From an uncultured Lachnospiraceae bacterium (GTDB lineage Bacteria > Bacillota > Clostridia > Lachnospirales > Lachnospiraceae), in the NCBI GenBank assembly GCA_905199445.1, contig CAJKGK010000005.1, forward strand, positions 1 through 64,000: a DNA stretch of 64,000 bases. Direction: 5' to 3'. Shown here piece after piece: positions 60,776 to 64,000 of the stretch; the first letter of the stretch is position 1, and every line of letters begins with the position of its first letter. The notes beneath the pieces were generated by a model. That model was given only the letters and a program-made list of their open reading frames with translations. It ran no database searches and had not been told where the DNA came from. A program made the translations under genes and the position numbers.

Positions 60776-62216
60776 AGTGAAAATGATTGCTTCAGATAAA
60801 AAATACAACGTGCTCCCAGTGAGCCTTGAAATTCTTTCCGACTTTACCACCCCGATTGAAACCATGAAGATACTGAAAAATGTATCTACCCATTGCTATA
60901 TGTTTGAATCAGCCCAGGCAAACGAAACATGGGGAAGATATACTTTCCTTGGATTTGATCCGAAAATGGAGATAACCTGCATAGACTGTGAAATGAAAAT
61001 CGGAAATCTTAAAGTGAAAACGGAGCATCCTTCCGATGTCCTCCGTCAAATTCTTGCGGATTACAAAAGTCCCCGTTTGGATTATCTTCCGCCATTTACG
61101 GGGGGGCTTGTCGGATATTTCTCATACGATTATCTTGGCTACAGCGAGCCGAGCGTTAAGTGTGGTGTGGAAGACAGCGAAAATTTCAAAGATGTAGATC
61201 TGATGCTTTTTGACAGGGTTATCGCCTTTGACAATCTCCGCCAGAAAATCATTCTTATCGTCAATATGCCGCTTGATAATGTGGAAGTCGAATATAATAA
61301 AGCGGTTAGGGCGTTAAAACAACTTGCAGAGCTTATCAAAAACGGCGAAAAGAAAAATGACCCCGGTGGCTGGCTGTCAGGCAAAGTGACACCACTGTTT
61401 GATCGGGAACAGTTCTGCGATATGGTGGAGAAAGCAAAGCATCATATCCGAGAGGGCGACATTTTCCAGATCGTATTGTCAAACCGACTGTCTGCTCCGT
61501 TTGAAGGAAGTTTGTTCAATACCTATCGTGTACTGCGTTCGATCAACCCTTCGCCGTATATGTTCTATTTCTCCGGGACAGATGTTGAAGTTGCAGGCGC
61601 ATCGCCCGAAACCCTGGTTAAGTTAGAAAACGGTGTGCTACATACGTTTCCTCTTGCCGGAACAAGGCCCAGAGGGAAGACTTCGGAAGAAGACAAAGCA
61701 CTTGAAGCGGCGTTGCTTGCGGACGAAAAAGAGCTTGCAGAACATCATATGCTGGTCGATCTCGGAAGAAACGATCTTGGAAAAATCAGTCGATTCGGCA
61801 CAGTGCAAGTTGAAAAATGTCACTCCATTGAACGTTTCTCCCACGTTATGCATATCGGCTCTACAGTTCGTGGAGAAATTGACGAAAAACACGATGCACT
61901 CGACGCCATTGAAGCGGTATTGCCTGCGGGAACGCTCTCCGGTGCGCCAAAGATCAGAGCTTGCCAATTGATCGGGAAACTGGAAAATAACAAGCGTGGC
62001 ATTTACGGCGGTGCAATCGGGTATATCGATTTCACCAGGAATATGGATACCTGCATTGCAATCCGTATTGCCTATAAAAAGAACGGCAAGGTGTATGTAA
62101 GAAGCGGTGCCGGTATTGTAGCGGATTCCGTACCCGAAAAGGAATTTGAAGAATGTCTGAACAAAGCCAAAGCTTCTCTCAAGGCGTTGAAACTTGCACA
62201 GGAGGCGGAATTATGA
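60750..62216 (+). CDS. trpE: Anthranilate synthase component I
   Basis: The 488-residue chorismate-binding enzyme has an N-terminal Trp-feedback region (LEILSDFTTPIETMKIL, with CYMFESAQANETWGRYTFLGF) and the catalytic core REGDIFQIVLSNRL, ASPETLVKLENG, TFPLAGTRPRGKT, LVDLGRNDLGK and AGTLSGAPKIRA. It makes anthranilate with TrpG. ATG 60750 has GGAGG 8 nt upstream; the start lies inside the leader-peptide frame. It overlaps trpG by 4 nt. Leu and Ile codons end in C more often than in the upstream half of the window, hinting at separate ancestry. Confidence 0.95.
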   Translation: MKILPALTEVKMIASDKKYNVLPVSLEILSDFTTPIETMKILKNVSTHCYMFESAQANETWGRYTFLGFDPKMEITCIDCEMKIGNLKVKTEHPSDVLRQILADYKSPRLDYLPPFTGGLVGYFSYDYLGYSEPSVKCGVEDSENFKDVDLMLFDRVIAFDNLRQKIILIVNMPLDNVEVEYNKAVRALKQLAELIKNGEKKNDPGGWLSGKVTPLFDREQFCDMVEKAKHHIREGDIFQIVLSNRLSAPFEGSLFNTYRVLRSINPSPYMFYFSGTDVEVAGASPETLVKLENGVLHTFPLAGTRPRGKTSEEDKALEAALLADEKELAEHHMLVDLGRNDLGKISRFGTVQVEKCHSIERFSHVMHIGSTVRGEIDEKHDALDAIEAVLPAGTLSGAPKIRACQLIGKLENNKRGIYGGAIGYIDFTRNMDTCIAIRIAYKKNGKVYVRSGAGIVADSVPEKEFEECLNKAKASLKALKLAQEAEL

Positions 62217-62782
62217 TTTTACTGATTGATAACTACGACAGTTTTTCCTACAACCTTTTTCAGCTCGTCGGCGAGATCGAGCCCCAAATCAAGGTCATAC
62301 GCAACGATGAAATGACCGTAGAGGCAATCAAATGTTTGAATCCTGACCGCATCATCCTCTCGCCCGGTCCGGGAAGACCGGAGGACGCAGGAATTATCAT
62401 AGAAGTCGCAAAAATCCTCGGCAAAGATATTCCAGTATTGGGCGTTTGTCTCGGTCATCAGGCGATTTGTGCAGCATTCGGTGCGACCGTTACCTATGCC
62501 AAAGAACTGATGCACGGAAAACAGTCAAATGTGAAATTTGATACGTCTTGTCCGCTATTTGCAGACTGTCCCGAAACGGCTCCTGTTGCACGGTATCACT
62601 CTCTTGCGGCAGACGCGAATACCATACCGGAATGTTTGAAAGTTACAGCACTTACCGATGACGGAGAAATCATGGCGATTCAGCATAAAAAATATCCCAT
62701 ATACGGCGTACAGTTCCATCCTGAATCAATCATGACACCGAACGGAAAACAGATGCTCAAAAATTTTATAAAGGAGATCTGA
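62213..62782 (+). CDS. trpG: Anthranilate synthase component II, glutamine amidotransferase
   Basis: The 189-residue class-I amidotransferase opens LLIDNYDSFSYNLFQLVG. It has the oxyanion motif SPGPGRPEDAG, catalytic Cys in GVCLGHQAI, and His/Glu in VQFHPESIMT. It supplies ammonia to TrpE. It may also serve PabB, but its place between trpE and trpD argues for tryptophan. GGAGGCGG lies just upstream, and its start overlaps the trpE stop. Confidence 0.95.
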   Translation: MILLIDNYDSFSYNLFQLVGEIEPQIKVIRNDEMTVEAIKCLNPDRIILSPGPGRPEDAGIIIEVAKILGKDIPVLGVCLGHQAICAAFGATVTYAKELMHGKQSNVKFDTSCPLFADCPETAPVARYHSLAADANTIPECLKVTALTDDGEIMAIQHKKYPIYGVQFHPESIMTPNGKQMLKNFIKEI

Positions 62783-62785
62783 GTG

Positions 62786-63817
62786 ATGATTAAAGAAGCT
62801 ATCGTAAAGATTGTAAATAAAGAAGACCTCACCTATGATGAGGCATACACTGTGATGAACGAAATTATGAGCGGCGAAACAACAGCAACGCAAAATGCCG
62901 CTTTCCTTGCCGCTCTGTCCACTAAGAGTGCAAAAGCCGAAACTACTGATGAGATCGCAGGCTGTGCGGCTGCGATGAGCGCACACGCTACCAGGGTTGA
63001 AACCGGTATGGAGCTTTTTGAGATTGTCGGCACAGGTGGTGACAATGCCCATAGTTTTAATATTTCCACGACCTCGGCGCTCGTTGCCGCAGCTGGTGGA
63101 ATAAAAGTGGCAAAGCACGGCAATCGTGCCGCTTCATCACAGTGCGGAACGGCGGATTGTCTGGAAGCACTCGGTGTAAATATTCAACAGAGTCCGAAAA
63201 AATGTATTGAATTGCTTAATGACGTCGGTATGTGCTTTTTCTTTGCACAGAAATATCATACTTCTATGAAGTATGTAGGCGCTATCCGCAAAGAACTGGG
63301 CTTCCGTACGGTGTTTAATATTCTGGGACCACTTACCAACCCTGGAACTCCGTCAATGCAGCTTCTCGGCGTGTACGACGATTATCTGGTTGAACCGCTG
63401 GCACAGGTACTCATCAATCTGGGAATTAAACGTGGTATGGTGGTATATGGGCAAGACAAACTTGACGAGATCTCTATGAGCGCACCGACTACAATCTGTG
63501 AAATCCGTGACGGCTGGTTCAAATCCTCGGTGATTACGCCTGAAGATTTTGGCTTTGAACGTTGCACCAAAGAAGATCTGAAAGGCGGTACGCCTGAAGA
63601 AAATGCAAAAATCACGCTTGCCATTTTGAACGGAGAAAAAGGACATAAACGAAATGCGGTTCTGATGAACGCCGGTGCGGCGTTATATATCGGCGGCAAA
63701 GCTGATTGTATGAAGGACGGCATTACGCTTGCGGCTGAAATCATTAATTCGGGTAAAGCCCTTGAAACGCTGAACAAACTGATCGAAGTCAGCAACCGTC
63801 CGGAGGTGGAGGTATGA
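62786..63817 (+). CDS. trpD: Anthranilate phosphoribosyltransferase
   Basis: The 343-residue enzyme has the PRPP loop GTGGDNAHSFNISTTSA (about 79-95), HGNRAASSQCGTADCLEALG, the anthranilate-site segment GFRTVFNILGPLTNPG and the metal-binding LDEIS. It transfers phosphoribose to anthranilate. ATG 62786 has AAGGAG 9 nt upstream; a GTG directly before it is an alternative. Its stop overlaps the trpC start by 4 nt. Confidence 0.95.
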   Translation: MIKEAIVKIVNKEDLTYDEAYTVMNEIMSGETTATQNAAFLAALSTKSAKAETTDEIAGCAAAMSAHATRVETGMELFEIVGTGGDNAHSFNISTTSALVAAAGGIKVAKHGNRAASSQCGTADCLEALGVNIQQSPKKCIELLNDVGMCFFFAQKYHTSMKYVGAIRKELGFRTVFNILGPLTNPGTPSMQLLGVYDDYLVEPLAQVLINLGIKRGMVVYGQDKLDEISMSAPTTICEIRDGWFKSSVITPEDFGFERCTKEDLKGGTPEENAKITLAILNGEKGHKRNAVLMNAGAALYIGGKADCMKDGITLAAEIINSGKALETLNKLIEVSNRPEVEV

Positions 63818-64000
63818 CAATACTCGACCAACTTGCAGACCATGCACGAAACCGGGTTGCCGAGGCAAAAAGAAGAGCGTCCCTCGAAGCGATCAGGCGA
63901 CAGGCATGTTCCCTCCCGAAAGACAGCTTCATTTTTGAAAATGCTCTGAAAAAATCCGGTATTTCGTTTATCTGCGAGTGTAAAAAAGCCTCACCTTCCA
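63814..64000 (+). CDS. trpC: Indole-3-glycerol-phosphate synthase, N-terminal part
   Basis: The first 62 residues are inside the window; the gene runs off the right edge. It opens MTILDQLADHARNRVAEAKRR and reaches SFICECKKASPS, the conserved first-strand active-site Lys motif (CE-KKASPSKG in complete proteins). GGAGG lies just upstream. Gene order trpE-G-D-C continues the operon, with trpF, trpB and trpA expected beyond. Confidence 0.92.
   Translation, partial: MTILDQLADHARNRVAEAKRRASLEAIRRQACSLPKDSFIFENALKKSGISFICECKKASPS

Overview
The window looks like chromosome from a spore-forming, gut-type Clostridia, most likely Lachnospiraceae. The evidence is a mid-40s GC impression, strong AAGGAGG ribosome sites, spore genes (sipL, a CotS-family gene, a gerA/gerB/gerC tricistron), T-box and TPP leader RNAs, YesM/YesN control of an LplBC-type sugar importer, and a short B12-dependent MetH. 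No rRNA, tRNA or CRISPR array was seen. The only clear mobile DNA is the tail of an IS256-type transposase at the left edge.

Layout. 1-4300: transposase tail, a two-component system on the minus strand, an NAD-dependent epimerase-like gene, and an SDR gene cut off before its catalytic Tyr-Lys. 4785-8335: three poorly characterised genes (a zinc-ribbon membrane protein, a DUF1835-type protein, a small helical protein). 8751-13122: an ABC exporter of the lantibiotic/bacitracin-resistance type with its own OmpR-type regulator and kinase. 13218-15116: a DUF2975/XRE pair followed by a multi-spanning membrane protein. 15208-18399: a tight three-gene operon of a ClpP-like protease, a degenerate AAA+ protein and a soluble VirD4/TraG-like ATPase, with no other conjugation gene nearby. 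This is the best candidate for an undescribed system.

18387-31616 is a glycan-use locus. A YesN/YesM two-component system faces a lipoprotein binding protein, two GH43 enzymes and two CUT1 permeases. An AraC regulator then faces a GH2 enzyme and an esterase. No ATPase for the importer is present, so a shared MsmX-type ATPase elsewhere is implied. 31786-34926 holds an NSS-family sodium symporter, an unknown small gene and a split ThrE-type exporter. 35023-38616 (minus) is a thiamine-precursor salvage operon (tenA, thiZ, thiX, thiY) behind a TPP riboswitch and terminator. 38784-43170 carries a YitJ-like homocysteine methyltransferase/MTHFR and MetH. fabH follows, with a FabT-type palindrome over its promoter, then nanE and cbiK overlapping by one base.

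45971-60172 is mostly housekeeping and spore genes: a Nudix enzyme and an LTA-synthase-like protein, asnA, a CotS-family gene, a phosphohexomutase, a PrcB-like lipoprotein, sipL, ispE, a GntR regulator and gerABC, with gerC lacking its C-terminal domain. 60255-64000 is the trp operon (trpE, trpG, trpD and the start of trpC). It has a consensus promoter, a Trp-specific T-box, and then a 42-codon leader peptide with tandem Trp codons that overlaps the start of trpE. That suggests two layers of tryptophan sensing.
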